From SLJN01 sp964505385 (GTDB lineage: Bacteria > Bacteroidota > Rhodothermia > Balneolales > Natronogracilivirgulaceae): DNA of 64,000 nt. The position numbers and the translations under genes are program-made. Shown here one piece after another: positions 45,191-54,354 of the stretch (its first letter is position 1; every line of letters starts with the position of its first letter). The stretch lies in assembly GCA_964505385.1 (NCBI GenBank), contig CAZDIA010000009.1:1-64000 (forward strand), written 5' to 3'. Under the pieces are notes generated by a model. It was not told the DNA's origin. It was given only the letters and a program-made list of their open reading frames with translations, and made no database searches.

Positions 45191-46291
45191 TCACGGTTGG
45201 TATTCTTTGGGAGTTAAATCTGCCAGCCGGTGAAATCCGAAATAGCCGAGCCGTGTTGCTCCGAAAGTTTCAAGGATCCCACCATCGGCATCAACGGTTA
45301 AGGGCCGCTGGTTTAAGGATATATAAGAAGTTTGCGTTCTGGAACGGCGGTAACCGGGTTCATCAATCCAATCAACAAACCGGCGGGACTCCGCCGCATT
45401 GGTGTATCTGACTTCCAGGATGCCTTCAAAATTCAATTTGTATGCTTCTTCGTCTTCATCGTAATTCATTAATTGACTTGATGAGACCCTTGTGTCTGTG
45501 CGTCCGTAGCCATCCTGTATTTGCTCTTCTTCTTCTCTCAGCGCAAACCCTTCAGAGCCCAGGCGGTCTTCAATCAACGCTATCATAAAATGCCGGAATG
45601 ATCCTTTAAAGGCGTCTTTTCTGTTTTCTTCCCATTCTTCCGCCTGGTCGGAGTCTTCGGGAATCATCTCTTCGAAAAGCGGTTCACCGTCGAGCATGGT
45701 GGTCATGCCTTCAGCTTCAAAATGATCCAGGAAAAAAGTAATCCGGTAGCCTAAATGGTGATTTTTGATTTCCAATGGCTCAATGGCACTTGCCTGCAGC
45801 CTCCCCCTGAAATTAGTCCGAAACTCCAACACTTCCGGATTGACAATCTCAACATAATCAGCACGCTCAGAGGTACCGATAAATTCCGCCTTGAATGTTT
45901 CAAAATGATTCTTCCAGCTGTCATCCCTTTCCGCCTCAACTTTCACTTCTCCCAGTTCCGTCGCATCCGGATATAATTCAAAATTAAGCGTGTGGGTTTC
46001 ATCCGAAATCATCTGGTCATGGGAGACGTTTCGATAGCCGATTTTTGAAATTCTGATTTGATAGGCACCTTCCGGAATATCGGTTAATTCAAATTCGCCA
46101 TCCTGGTTGGTTACGCTTCCTTGTTTAGTGCCTCCCAGTATGATATGCGCTCCGACAAGTGGCTCACCGGTTTGTGCATTTTCAACACTCCCTTTTATGA
46201 CTGAACTACCGTTCTGACCTGCATAAGTATAATCTACAAGCCAGGTTGTCATCAGTATGGCAAAGATTAAAGTTTGTACCATTCCCCGCAT
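45191..46291 (-). CDS. carboxypeptidase-regulatory-like domain protein, paralogue 2
   Basis: About 366 residues from Met at 46291. This start is preceded by GGAGG at the right distance and gives a clean signal peptide; the frame runs 14 codons further upstream. It has the same layout as paralogue 1: regulatory beta-sandwich, then EFIGTSERAD, LDGEPLFEEM, GSFRHF and YISLNQRPLTVD. Both end with a TYGATR/TFGATRxGxF and RLADxxPxEY motif. The pair is a tandem duplication, first gene of a two-gene unit. Function unknown. Confidence 0.8.
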   Translation of the reverse strand: MRGMVQTLIFAILMTTWLVDYTYAGQNGSSVIKGSVENAQTGEPLVGAHIILGGTKQGSVTNQDGEFELTDIPEGAYQIRISKIGYRNVSHDQMISDETHTLNFELYPDATELGEVKVEAERDDSWKNHFETFKAEFIGTSERADYVEIVNPEVLEFRTNFRGRLQASAIEPLEIKNHHLGYRITFFLDHFEAEGMTTMLDGEPLFEEMIPEDSDQAEEWEENRKDAFKGSFRHFMIALIEDRLGSEGFALREEEEQIQDGYGRTDTRVSSSQLMNYDEDEEAYKLNFEGILEVRYTNAAESRRFVDWIDEPGYRRSRTQTSYISLNQRPLTVDADGGILETFGATRLGYFGFHRLADLTPKEYQP

Positions 46292-46296
46292 ACAAC

Positions 46297-46301
46297 CTCC
46301 G
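46297..46301 (-). promoter_or_regulatory. ribosome binding site fixing the start of paralogue 2
   Basis: GGAGG on the minus strand, 5 bp upstream of the ATG at 46291. No comparable site precedes the upstream in-frame methionine. Confidence 0.7.
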
Positions 46302-46524
46302 AACAAGTATACAATTACCTCTTCAAAGTACAATATATATATTTAGCTAAAAAAGTAAAGTGTTTAGCTAAAATTCCGGTAATTTTTTTGATTGTTCAGA
46401 TCTGATGAAAGTGTGCAACAATATATTCAAAGGGTTCCGTATGAAGCGTTTTTCAGTATGCTTTCAGATCATATTGAGATCCAATTGTTTATCCCCCTGA
46501 ACTGTTCGTTGGGGATCAATTATC

Positions 46525-46756
46525 GAGGGCGAAGCCCTCTTTTTTCCCCACCACCACCGTGCCATTCAGAACGGAGCGTAGCAGAGTGAAGAATCTCCCG
46601 GTGGTGAGCTGCTCATTTGCCATTAAATTGTCTGTGGATAATGAGTTGCTTGTTGTAGGGAGATTCCTCCCATGAGGTATGGCAGAGTGTGTTGCCGTTA
46701 ATTTTATTATTAATTCTGCTTGTGATTTTGCTAATGGCTGGTGGTCGGAATGACAG
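46525..46756. repeat. R2 repeat, first of two near-identical direct copies
   Basis: Starts with a GAGGGC-GAA-GCCCTC hairpin and T-run (46525-46545, which could terminate rightward transcripts), then CCACCACCACCGTG, CATTCAGAACGGAGCG, GGGAGATTCCTCCCATGAGG and ends TCGGAATGACAG. The second copy starts 284 bp later. CATTCAGAACGG and the final TCGGAATGACAG form an inverted pair. Confidence 0.85.
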
Positions 46757-46808
46757 GCATCTTTTTTGGAATGACAGGCGTCTTTTTCGGAATTACAGCT
46801 TTTTTACA

Positions 46809-47041
46809 GAGGGCGAAGCCCTATTTTTTCCCCACCACCACCGTGTCATTCAGAACGGAGCGTAGCGGAGTGAAGAATCTCCCGGTAGTGGGCTGCTCAT
46901 TTGCCATTAAATTGTCTGTGGATAATGAGTTGCTTGTTGTAGGGAGATTCCTCCCATGAGGTATGGCAGAGTGTGTTGCCGTTAATTTTTATTATTAATT
47001 CTGCTTGTGATTTTGCTAATGGTTGGGGCTCGGAATGACAG
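46809..47041. repeat. R2 repeat, second direct copy
   Basis: Almost identical to 46525-46756, with a few substitutions (for example GTAGCGGAG for GTAGCAGAG, CGGTAGTGGG for CGGTGGTGAG). The 52 bp between the copies are short GGAATGACAGGC-type words. The rest of the gap up to 47128 holds only a TAGGCACGCAATGCATTGCGTGCCTA palindrome near 47054. Confidence 0.85.
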
Positions 47042-47053
47042 TTGGGGTTATGC

Positions 47054-47080
47054 GTAGGCACGCAATGCATTGCGTGCCTA
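47054..47080. repeat. perfect palindrome
   Basis: TAGGCACGCAATG and CATTGCGTGCCTA form a 13-bp perfect inverted repeat with no loop, just after the second R2 copy and about 50 bp after the end of the Omp85-type gene. It could be a terminator stem or a recombination site; there is no T-tract. Confidence 0.65.
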
Positions 47081-47128
47081 CACCTTTGTACCTTGGTGCC
47101 TTGGTGCCTGGATGCTTACAAACCCCCA

Positions 47129-48514
47129 TCAAAATGTCGGATTCAACCGAATCCAGAAGGCCGGACCGGATTCGAAATCATCAGTAGGCCAGGCAAATTC
47201 AAAGCGTAATGCGCTCATCCGGCTTAATGGCAGACTTATTCCAATTCCTATATCTGTTTTGATGTCTCCGGCATCAAAATTGTCGAAGCCATCGAGGAAA
47301 TTTTCCTGCATAAACTCATCCTGATTGACCCAACCGGCGTCAAATATCAGATAGGCGAGAAATTCGCTCCAATCAACATTAAAACCTTCGGTGCGGGGTT
47401 CGGTTCGGCGAATATGATCGCCAAGATGAAGCTCGGCATTGAAGAGCAGCATATCGCTACCAACGAATTCTTTGTGTGATCTGCCGCGAAGAGTTCCGAT
47501 GCCGCCGAGAGCGAATTGCCGCTGAAACGGGAGTTCACCAACAGAAGTGCCGCCCCGGATACGTGTCCGCAATATGGCAGAAGGATCAATCAGAAAATCA
47601 GAGCGTAATTCCATTTCGTATCGGTTAAAACCGAAATCACTGTCCAACCAATCCAAATCGGCTACTTCGGCTTGTACATCACCGGAAAACGCAAGCCGGT
47701 CTCCTAAAATAAAACCGCCGCTGTGGAAACCGGTAGCCCATTTGAATGCCTGTAAATGCCCTTCTGTAATCATCGGGTTGAGATGTCTGTTTGTGCCGAA
47801 TAACGCATACCGGGTGTTACGCTCCGCTGACCGGTGGTCTTCAGCTTTAAACGCCAGAGTGTGCTCAAAAAAGGAGCCGGTGCGAATAACAGCATAAGGA
47901 CGCACTCCCTCGGATTCATAATAATCGAGAAAATCATATCCACCGAAGAATGAAGATAGCGAGTTTTCAATCGGCGCCGTTCGCCACATATCATCTGTGG
48001 CGAGCATATTGCGGTATAAAACACCGAGTTTCACATTTTGATTATACCCGAAAAACCGCTCAACCCCGATACTGTATTGCCAATAATTTGACCGGAATCC
48101 GTAACCGAGTGATCCGTACATTTTCATCAGCCGCCTGTCACCTCGATCCCAATGCATGGGTTGCGTTCTGATCCCGAGAAAAAGTCCGTCAACGCGGTTG
48201 TGTCTTAAGGCAAGCGGCAATGTAGGGTATAATTCGCTTATACCGGGAAATTGGCTCGGCCCGCCCATATCTCTTTGCGGGAAATCAATCCGCCTTTTTG
48301 AGACCATCAGTGAATCGGTTTCGCGAACCATCCGCTCATACTCTTCCTGTCGGAGCAGTTCCTCGAGTGGCCTCTGGAAAAACGGATCGTCATCGAAAGT
48401 TTCATCATTCTGCTCATCCTGATCATTGTCCCCGTTTTGGGCTATTACGGTATCCGAAAAAATCAGGAGTAATCCGAAAATGATAGCTAATATTAAGGTT
48501 ACTTTGGTTTTCAT
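47129..48514 (-). CDS. Omp85/BamA-type outer membrane barrel protein
   Basis: 461 residues with a signal peptide (cleavage near VIAQ). An acidic region is followed by a beta-barrel. The Omp85 signature is visible as FALGGIGTLRGRSHKEFVGSD...LFNAELHLGD, where GTLRGR is the conserved barrel-lumen loop. There are no POTRA domains, so it is closer to small surface-antigen barrels than to BamA. The C-terminus ends in Phe, as outer membrane proteins do. Last gene of a three-gene operon; substrate unknown. Confidence 0.82.
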   Translation of the reverse strand: MKTKVTLILAIIFGLLLIFSDTVIAQNGDNDQDEQNDETFDDDPFFQRPLEELLRQEEYERMVRETDSLMVSKRRIDFPQRDMGGPSQFPGISELYPTLPLALRHNRVDGLFLGIRTQPMHWDRGDRRLMKMYGSLGYGFRSNYWQYSIGVERFFGYNQNVKLGVLYRNMLATDDMWRTAPIENSLSSFFGGYDFLDYYESEGVRPYAVIRTGSFFEHTLAFKAEDHRSAERNTRYALFGTNRHLNPMITEGHLQAFKWATGFHSGGFILGDRLAFSGDVQAEVADLDWLDSDFGFNRYEMELRSDFLIDPSAILRTRIRGGTSVGELPFQRQFALGGIGTLRGRSHKEFVGSDMLLFNAELHLGDHIRRTEPRTEGFNVDWSEFLAYLIFDAGWVNQDEFMQENFLDGFDNFDAGDIKTDIGIGISLPLSRMSALRFEFAWPTDDFESGPAFWIRLNPTF

Positions 48515-48540
48515 AGTTATTTTATTAAAGTTGTTAAAAA

Positions 48541-50586
48541 TCAGCGCTGAAGTAATACGAGTGTTGCATCATCCGGCGGCGCCCCATTTTCAGAATGTTT
48601 TTTTACCAGATTGATCAACTTCTCATAGATAATTTCAAGAGATTGATCCGCATTTTGCTCTATAGTCTCATACATCCTTGCGTATCCATCCATGAGATCA
48701 AATCGATTAATTGTTTCGGGCAAACCGTCACTAAGCAAAACAAGGATATCACCGGAGTCCATCTCCAGTTTCACTTGCTTATAAGGATAATTTTCCACAC
48801 TGCCCAATGGCATTCCCTTGCACACAATGGGTGCCGCCTGTTGTTTACTGTGATCATAATGTATTACAGGCGGCATTCCTGCCTGGCTGACCGTTACGGA
48901 GTTGCCATTGCATTCAGCAAGTGACATCCCCATATAAATCCCTTTCATATTAAGGCTTTTTATGGCTCCGGACATTTCTTTAAGCAGGCCGGCATTTCGA
49001 TACTGTTTAACTCCGGTATGAAATGCGCTTTTAGCAGCCGTTACCAGTGTGCCGGCACGGGCGCCATGACCGGTTGCATCACCAAGTGCGATTACAAGAG
49101 TATCATTTTTTGTGTGTGCAAAATCATAATAGTCACCTCCTACCTCCGAAGCAGTGATCATACCCGCTTTGATATTGAAATATGATGTGCCGGGAATTTG
49201 AGAAGGCAACATGTTCAATTGCAGCTCTCTTGCTTCCTCAAGTTCTTTCGTTTTGCGTTCATTGTCGGCTTCCAGCAGTTTTCTCCTTACCTCACTTTGC
49301 CTTTGGCGGCGTTCCTGCTCCAGCTTTTGATGTGATAATTTTTTTACTTCCTCGAGTTTTGCCTCAAGATCTATGCGGGTTTGAGCAAATCTGCGGGATA
49401 ACGTAACCGACATAGCTCCAAGCAAAATACCGGTGCCGGCGATATCAAGCCACCCGCCTGACAGATTGATTACATCGTACGTCTGCATGATTACCAGTAT
49501 CTGAGCGATCAAAAATCCGGCGAAACCAAGACCAAAGACGGCGACTCCTTCCATCTTTTGTTTCCATCCTGTAAACAGCAGATAGGTCAGTTCAATCAGG
49601 AAGACGAGTACAATCAAATCGGTAAGCAGATACATGCCGGAATCGGGCATGGTATAAAAAAGCAGTATATCCAGAAAAAGCACTGACGCATATCCTGCAA
49701 ACCGCCAGACCGGAAAACTATCCGCCCGGAAAACCGCGTAAACAAAACCTATGAAACCGAGCATTGCCAATGAGCGGAGTGACATTAAATAAATTCCGTA
49801 ATCTACATCTCGTAATAGCCCTGCGATTTCAAGCTGATAATAAAAATAGAGATAGGTGCCCAGCAGAATACAAAATAAAGCAAAGAATAAGTTGCTGTGG
49901 TGCTTCCGGTAGTAAAAAAACATCAACAGGTGCACCAGGCCAAAAATCAATAAAATACCGCTGAGAAAATTCTGTACACTGCTGTTATAATGAAGTTTCC
50001 CTATTTTGGATGTCAGAAACGGCTCAGCTTTTACAAGGTCATAGCGGAATCCCGGATTTGCATCCGCCCCGACCTGACTGTTTTGATAACGGACAGCAAG
50101 CAGGTGATGGCCGGCCTCATGAAAGATGAGAATCGGGTCCGGGTGAAGCCGGATGTTGAAAATGTGGTTGTAATCTTTCCAGGAATTGATGCGCTTTCCG
50201 TTCAGCCAGGCTTCAGTAACTCCGTTACGGTTTAACTCATCGAGCATTAACGGAACCCCCACAAGAGTTGAATCCACGTCAAGATTAAGGCGAAACCAAC
50301 CCGCGCCTTCCCAGTTGATAAGCTCTATTTCTGCCGCCGGAATCATGGTGCTGATGGTAATCCAGTCATGATCGTTGTAATCCGGATCCGCGTAACCGGG
50401 ATCATCACCCCCCCGGAATTTCCAGCGATCTGTTAAAAATGCGGAATTGTAGGTATTATCAAAATCATGAAGCGACAGCGAAACGGCATCCTCAGAATCT
50501 ATTCCATAGATTTGTGCAGGGAACAAGCTAATACATATAGCTAATCCCACTAAGTAGATAAAATATACTCGCCCCTGGTACTTCAT
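48541..50586 (-). CDS. membrane-sensor SpoIIE/PP2C-type serine phosphatase
   Basis: 681 residues. Signal helix, then an extracytoplasmic jelly-roll of the galactose-binding type (about 40-190), seven membrane helices (about 205-395), a coiled coil (about 405-465) and a C-terminal SpoIIE/PP2C domain (about 470-681). Phosphatase motifs are GGDYYDF, LGDATGHGARAG and LLSDGLPE. The layout matches 7TMR-DISM-type sensors. It probably dephosphorylates an anti-anti-sigma partner; the RsbW-like kinase at 12112 is a candidate counterpart. Downstream of the DUF4097 gene by 11 bp. Confidence 0.87.
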   Translation of the reverse strand: MKYQGRVYFIYLVGLAICISLFPAQIYGIDSEDAVSLSLHDFDNTYNSAFLTDRWKFRGGDDPGYADPDYNDHDWITISTMIPAAEIELINWEGAGWFRLNLDVDSTLVGVPLMLDELNRNGVTEAWLNGKRINSWKDYNHIFNIRLHPDPILIFHEAGHHLLAVRYQNSQVGADANPGFRYDLVKAEPFLTSKIGKLHYNSSVQNFLSGILLIFGLVHLLMFFYYRKHHSNLFFALFCILLGTYLYFYYQLEIAGLLRDVDYGIYLMSLRSLAMLGFIGFVYAVFRADSFPVWRFAGYASVLFLDILLFYTMPDSGMYLLTDLIVLVFLIELTYLLFTGWKQKMEGVAVFGLGFAGFLIAQILVIMQTYDVINLSGGWLDIAGTGILLGAMSVTLSRRFAQTRIDLEAKLEEVKKLSHQKLEQERRQRQSEVRRKLLEADNERKTKELEEARELQLNMLPSQIPGTSYFNIKAGMITASEVGGDYYDFAHTKNDTLVIALGDATGHGARAGTLVTAAKSAFHTGVKQYRNAGLLKEMSGAIKSLNMKGIYMGMSLAECNGNSVTVSQAGMPPVIHYDHSKQQAAPIVCKGMPLGSVENYPYKQVKLEMDSGDILVLLSDGLPETINRFDLMDGYARMYETIEQNADQSLEIIYEKLINLVKKHSENGAPPDDATLVLLQR

Positions 50587-50597
50587 AGCTGTTGTTA

Positions 50598-51632
50598 TTA
50601 TTCACTGCTGATCATGTAAACATTTATCCTGCCGAGCTCATCAATTAAATCTACCGGCACTGAGCCGTTATGTAATTTCAAAGTAGAACCGGAGCTTTCT
50701 CTTTTTGAAGCCAGACTTGCAATAGATGCTCTCTCTATATGATCACCGGAAAATATTTCGGTTAACGCCGCTGATGAAATTCCTTCATATAAATTCACAT
50801 CCGACGCTACTGTGGATTGCGCGTGAAGATCATAGGCATCATCTTCATCAATTATAAAATCAATGGAGCCGGCCTGTGAATTGATTTTCACTCCTTCACC
50901 AAGTTTTTCTATATGAGCCAACACATTTCCGCCGATATTTTCTATCAGTAAAGCACCTTCTACATTCAGCACCTGCACCTGACCTCCCCTGCTTCGGATA
51001 CGCGCCTCGCCATTTACGTTACTGGCGAATATTGATCCGCCTATGCCCTCTACATGAAAACTGCCGTTAATATTTCCGGCCTTTAGCGGAGAGCCTGTGA
51101 TCTGTACCTGAGTTTTACCGGAAACCCCGTTAACTTCCACAGCGCCTCCGGTTCCGGTGATACGATGGTTTCCGGAAAGATCTCTGACCGAAATTCTACC
51201 TCCTGTAGATTTAGCCCTTGCAGATGTTTCCTCGGGCACTGTTATACGGAAGGAAACCATCGGACCACCATCTCCGCGCGGCTCCGCCACGGCTCTCACT
51301 CTGTTGTCACGCTCATCAATGATAATGCGGTGCTGGTCAAGGCTTTGATCCCTGCCGAATAATCTGAACGATCGTTCAACAAACATTTCAACCTTCACTT
51401 CGTCGTTTGATCCCTGAAGAATCTCAATCCAACCTCCGATCGTTTTTGCCTCCAACTCAACATGTCCGTCTACGGCAAATCGCTCAACCCGGCTTGCATC
51501 ACTTTCTTCAATATTTGTTGTATAGTAGCTATCGGATGAGCTGAAATAGCTGCTGTATGAGCTATCCGGTAAAACCAGAATAGTCGCTGCCGCTAAGGCT
51601 GCTGCATGTAAAATATATTTCATTTTCATCAT
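50598..51632 (-). CDS. secreted DUF4097-type beta-helix protein
   Basis: 344 residues with an N-terminal signal. The middle shows the repeated short beta strands of DUF4097 adhesin-like proteins: KSTGGRISVRDLSGN, TGTGGAVEVNGVSGK, GIGGSIFASNVNGE, IRSRGGQVQVLNVEG. Such proteins are common beside anti-sigma and sensor genes in Bacteroidota and are of unknown role. First gene of the operon with the SpoIIE phosphatase and the Omp85 barrel. Two methionines at the start are equivalent. Confidence 0.78.
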   Translation of the reverse strand: MMKMKYILHAAALAAATILVLPDSSYSSYFSSSDSYYTTNIEESDASRVERFAVDGHVELEAKTIGGWIEILQGSNDEVKVEMFVERSFRLFGRDQSLDQHRIIIDERDNRVRAVAEPRGDGGPMVSFRITVPEETSARAKSTGGRISVRDLSGNHRITGTGGAVEVNGVSGKTQVQITGSPLKAGNINGSFHVEGIGGSIFASNVNGEARIRSRGGQVQVLNVEGALLIENIGGNVLAHIEKLGEGVKINSQAGSIDFIIDEDDAYDLHAQSTVASDVNLYEGISSAALTEIFSGDHIERASIASLASKRESSGSTLKLHNGSVPVDLIDELGRINVYMISSE

Positions 51633-51827
51633 AGGCTGTAAGGGTTATACATTCTAACCCATACGGATTTCGGACAAACAGGTTTCATTTTAGCCACAAA
51701 TTTTAACAATGCCGTCAGCGGGTTTTCGAAACCTGTAATTAACTATAGAGCAACTGGATAAGGAGAGTGTCTATAAAAACTATAGATACAAATTGTGCAA
51801 TAGCCGCATAGCTTTCAGCCGGCTCTA

Positions 51828-52370
51828 TTACATTTTTCTGAACACATCTATCATAAAGTTAACGTGATCAGACAGCTCTTTTCCGATGAGCTCCGCTCCT
51901 TTATAGATTTCCTCCCGCGGAACGTTGGCGGCAAAGTGGCTGTCTTTGAGTTTCTTTTTTATAGACTTGGGTTTCATGTCTTCGAACCCGTTGGGGCGCA
52001 TAAGAGAGACAGCGTGCATGAACCCTGAGATTTCATCACAGGCAAATAAATAGCGATCAATTTCAGCTTCCGGTTCAGCACCGGTGCGCTCGGGAGCATG
52101 AGCACGTACAGCCTGGATCACCTCTTCATCCACATTGTGATCGGGTAGAATTTCATTTATCGCTTTATTGGGATGTTCATCAGGATACGCTTCCCAGTCG
52201 AGGTCGTGCAGGAGGCCGGCCTGCCACCATTTTTCTATATCCTGTTCGGGTTTATCCAGTTCTTTCGCGTACGCTTCCATCCCCGCGGCCACCATTCTGC
52301 AGTGATGGCGCAAATTTTCTGAAGTTATCCACTTTTCAAGGAGTTGCTCCGCTTCTGCTCGGGTATCCAT
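51828..52370 (-). CDS. HD-domain hydrolase
   Basis: 180 residues. The HD metal site is seen as His in LRHHCRMVA, LLHDLDW (His-Asp) and VRAHAPERTG. These proteins are phosphohydrolases, often of nucleotides. The family here resembles stand-alone HDIG-like enzymes of about 180 residues in many bacteria; the substrate is not known. It stands alone with no operon partner. Confidence 0.82.
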   Translation of the reverse strand: MDTRAEAEQLLEKWITSENLRHHCRMVAAGMEAYAKELDKPEQDIEKWWQAGLLHDLDWEAYPDEHPNKAINEILPDHNVDEEVIQAVRAHAPERTGAEPEAEIDRYLFACDEISGFMHAVSLMRPNGFEDMKPKSIKKKLKDSHFAANVPREEIYKGAELIGKELSDHVNFMIDVFRKM

Positions 52371-52500
52371 AATTTAATTTATTTTTATTTCGATGATTAG
52401 TGATTCAACTGAGCTAAAGTTAGTAACTTCATGGGAATTACGCACAGCCGGGTCGTAGGAGATTTTGGATCAGTTACCATTGGTGGAATAATTCACTTTA

Positions 52501-53622
52501 TCACCTCATCAAATGCCAGATGGCGTGAAGCATCATTATGAAAGCTACTCCAAGACCTACTCGCAGGAATGTAGGAATATTTACGGTAATCAGATGTACC
52601 AGGCGGGACCATAACAAAATCACGGCAGGTATGAATATCATGAAAAGCTGTCCCGCTGCAACAGGCACATTAAACAATGCAGCTATCACGCCGGCAATCA
52701 TGATCAGAAGAATCCATCCCCCGAGCATTAAGTCTACTGCATGCCGGGTTTGCTGAAAATCAGTAAAATCGGGTGCATCCGGGCGCATTAAGGCGTAAAT
52801 GCTATATCCTGTTGCTCCGATACCGGTTAGCAGGAATACCCAGGACTGTATAAATATGGCAATATCAGAAGTGGAAAAAAACATTTCCGAAAGGAGCACC
52901 GATGGCGTGCGCTCAGAGAACATAATTTCACTGAGCATGAGGGATAGCGGTGCGCAAAGGATGATCAGCAAAGTTAATGACAACAAGGCGGGTACCAGAG
53001 CACGTTTGATGCCGGCTGCATAGCCGGCGGCGATCACAACCATGGTCAGCGCGACAAAAACCCCCATTTGATGAGAATAAGACAGCAGCGTTAAAGCAAG
53101 GGTAAAGCCCAGCCAGGTCGACAATTCCGGACCGGTTCGTCTGGTGGTTTCATCCAGAATACGCCAGAAGATCAATCCACAGATAAGCACCATCATTAAA
53201 AGAAAAATTTCCGGCCCTGCCGTACGGCTTGCTTCTATTGCCGGCCAGAGAAAACCTAGTATGGCAGCTGACACCAACCCCGTTTCATTTGAATATAACC
53301 GGCTGCCCAGCACATAGATCAATCCGATAGCCAAAATACCGGCAATAATGGAGGGTATACGCATATTAACAAGGCTTAAGCCGGCCATCACCGTATAGAA
53401 TTTTACGCCGATTTCATAAACCGGGGTATACCGTTCGGTCTGCGGGTTAACCAGAAAAATTTCATCCGAATTCTCAGCCATCATTTGACTGAGGGTGTGT
53501 TGCTCTTCCAGTTGCATCTCATAATCGGAGATGTTGAGCACTCTCAGGATTACACCCATAATCAAAATGAAAGCCAGAATAGTGTGTTCGGGCTTAAGCC
53601 TTGCAAAACTCACGATTCGCAC
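52501..53622 (-). CDS. GT39/PMT-like membrane glycosyltransferase
   Basis: 373 residues with about nine or ten membrane helices. The first periplasmic loop carries acidic residues (YEMQLEEQHTLSQM) where polyprenol-phosphate-sugar glycosyltransferases have their catalytic Asp/Glu, and SRLYSNETGLVSAAILGF is the typical PMT_2 text. It would move a sugar from a lipid carrier to an envelope acceptor. It is shorter than most GT39 proteins, lacking the C-terminal soluble domain. Confidence 0.65.
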   Translation of the reverse strand: MRIVSFARLKPEHTILAFILIMGVILRVLNISDYEMQLEEQHTLSQMMAENSDEIFLVNPQTERYTPVYEIGVKFYTVMAGLSLVNMRIPSIIAGILAIGLIYVLGSRLYSNETGLVSAAILGFLWPAIEASRTAGPEIFLLMMVLICGLIFWRILDETTRRTGPELSTWLGFTLALTLLSYSHQMGVFVALTMVVIAAGYAAGIKRALVPALLSLTLLIILCAPLSLMLSEIMFSERTPSVLLSEMFFSTSDIAIFIQSWVFLLTGIGATGYSIYALMRPDAPDFTDFQQTRHAVDLMLGGWILLIMIAGVIAALFNVPVAAGQLFMIFIPAVILLWSRLVHLITVNIPTFLRVGLGVAFIMMLHAIWHLMR

Positions 53623-53742
53623 CTGTATATCATTTGAGTGCAGTCAGTAATCATCAGAAATATTGATCAATTATTTGACCTGTTAACGGCATTTTATCCA
53701 TTGTCGTTTAAAAAAACGGCAGGTCAGCAGTTCACTGCGCTA

Positions 53743-54129
53743 CTAAATTGCCTTTAATAATAGTTCCGCTTTTATTGATCCATGTGAAGCATCCCAAACG
53801 ACTTCGCCGTTTCTGAGCACAATCACCTGAGGCGAGTGATGTGCAACACCACTTTTATCCGCAATATAATCAGAGACCGGGCGACGGTCATGTACATCAA
53901 TAAAATGAAGTTTTGCTTTAGCACCCAAGTCCTCAATATTGCTTTCAAGTTCGCTTTTTGCCATGGATGAAATGCCGCAAGTAAAACTGTGTTTGTAGAT
54001 AATATGTATACCTGAATCCGGCTGCCATATATCGCTGATTTCTTCAATGCTGCCGGGATAATTCCAATGTGAATGAGGTTCTTCTGTATTGCCGTTCATC
54101 CAGTCCTTTACCCTACTCAGGAATCCCAT
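53743..54129 (-). CDS. ytxJ: bacilliredoxin of the YtxJ (BrxC) type
   Basis: 128 residues with a thioredoxin fold. IIYKHSFTCGISSMAKSE matches the YtxJ monothiol active site, where TCPIS is usual; here it is TCGIS with Cys51. HHSPQVIVLRNGEVVWDASHG completes the family. YtxJ removes bacillithiol from protein thiols, so the host probably makes bacillithiol. The gene stands alone. A short charged N-terminal segment precedes the fold. Confidence 0.85.
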   Translation of the reverse strand: MGFLSRVKDWMNGNTEEPHSHWNYPGSIEEISDIWQPDSGIHIIYKHSFTCGISSMAKSELESNIEDLGAKAKLHFIDVHDRRPVSDYIADKSGVAHHSPQVIVLRNGEVVWDASHGSIKAELLLKAI

Positions 54130-54354
54130 AAAATTATTCCGTTTAAATTATCATCATTGCAAGTTTTCCTGTTGTATAATACCGTTTTTTAAGAGGAGGT
54201 CAAGCGCAGGAATTATCTTAGCAAATTTTAGATCATTTGCAAAAAATGGGAATAGTTTAATAGTTAACCACCACTTTTTGTTACTGAACCAATACTTTAT
54301 AGCAACAAATCTGTACAAAATTCTGTAAAAAACACTTATACTTACGGTTGGTGG

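Noticed and set aside
46392..46959. Two open frames in the R2 repeats giving HSERS and FRTERSG peptides
   Set aside because: These peptides are well-known spurious products of the CATTC-GAACGGAG type of palindromic repeat.
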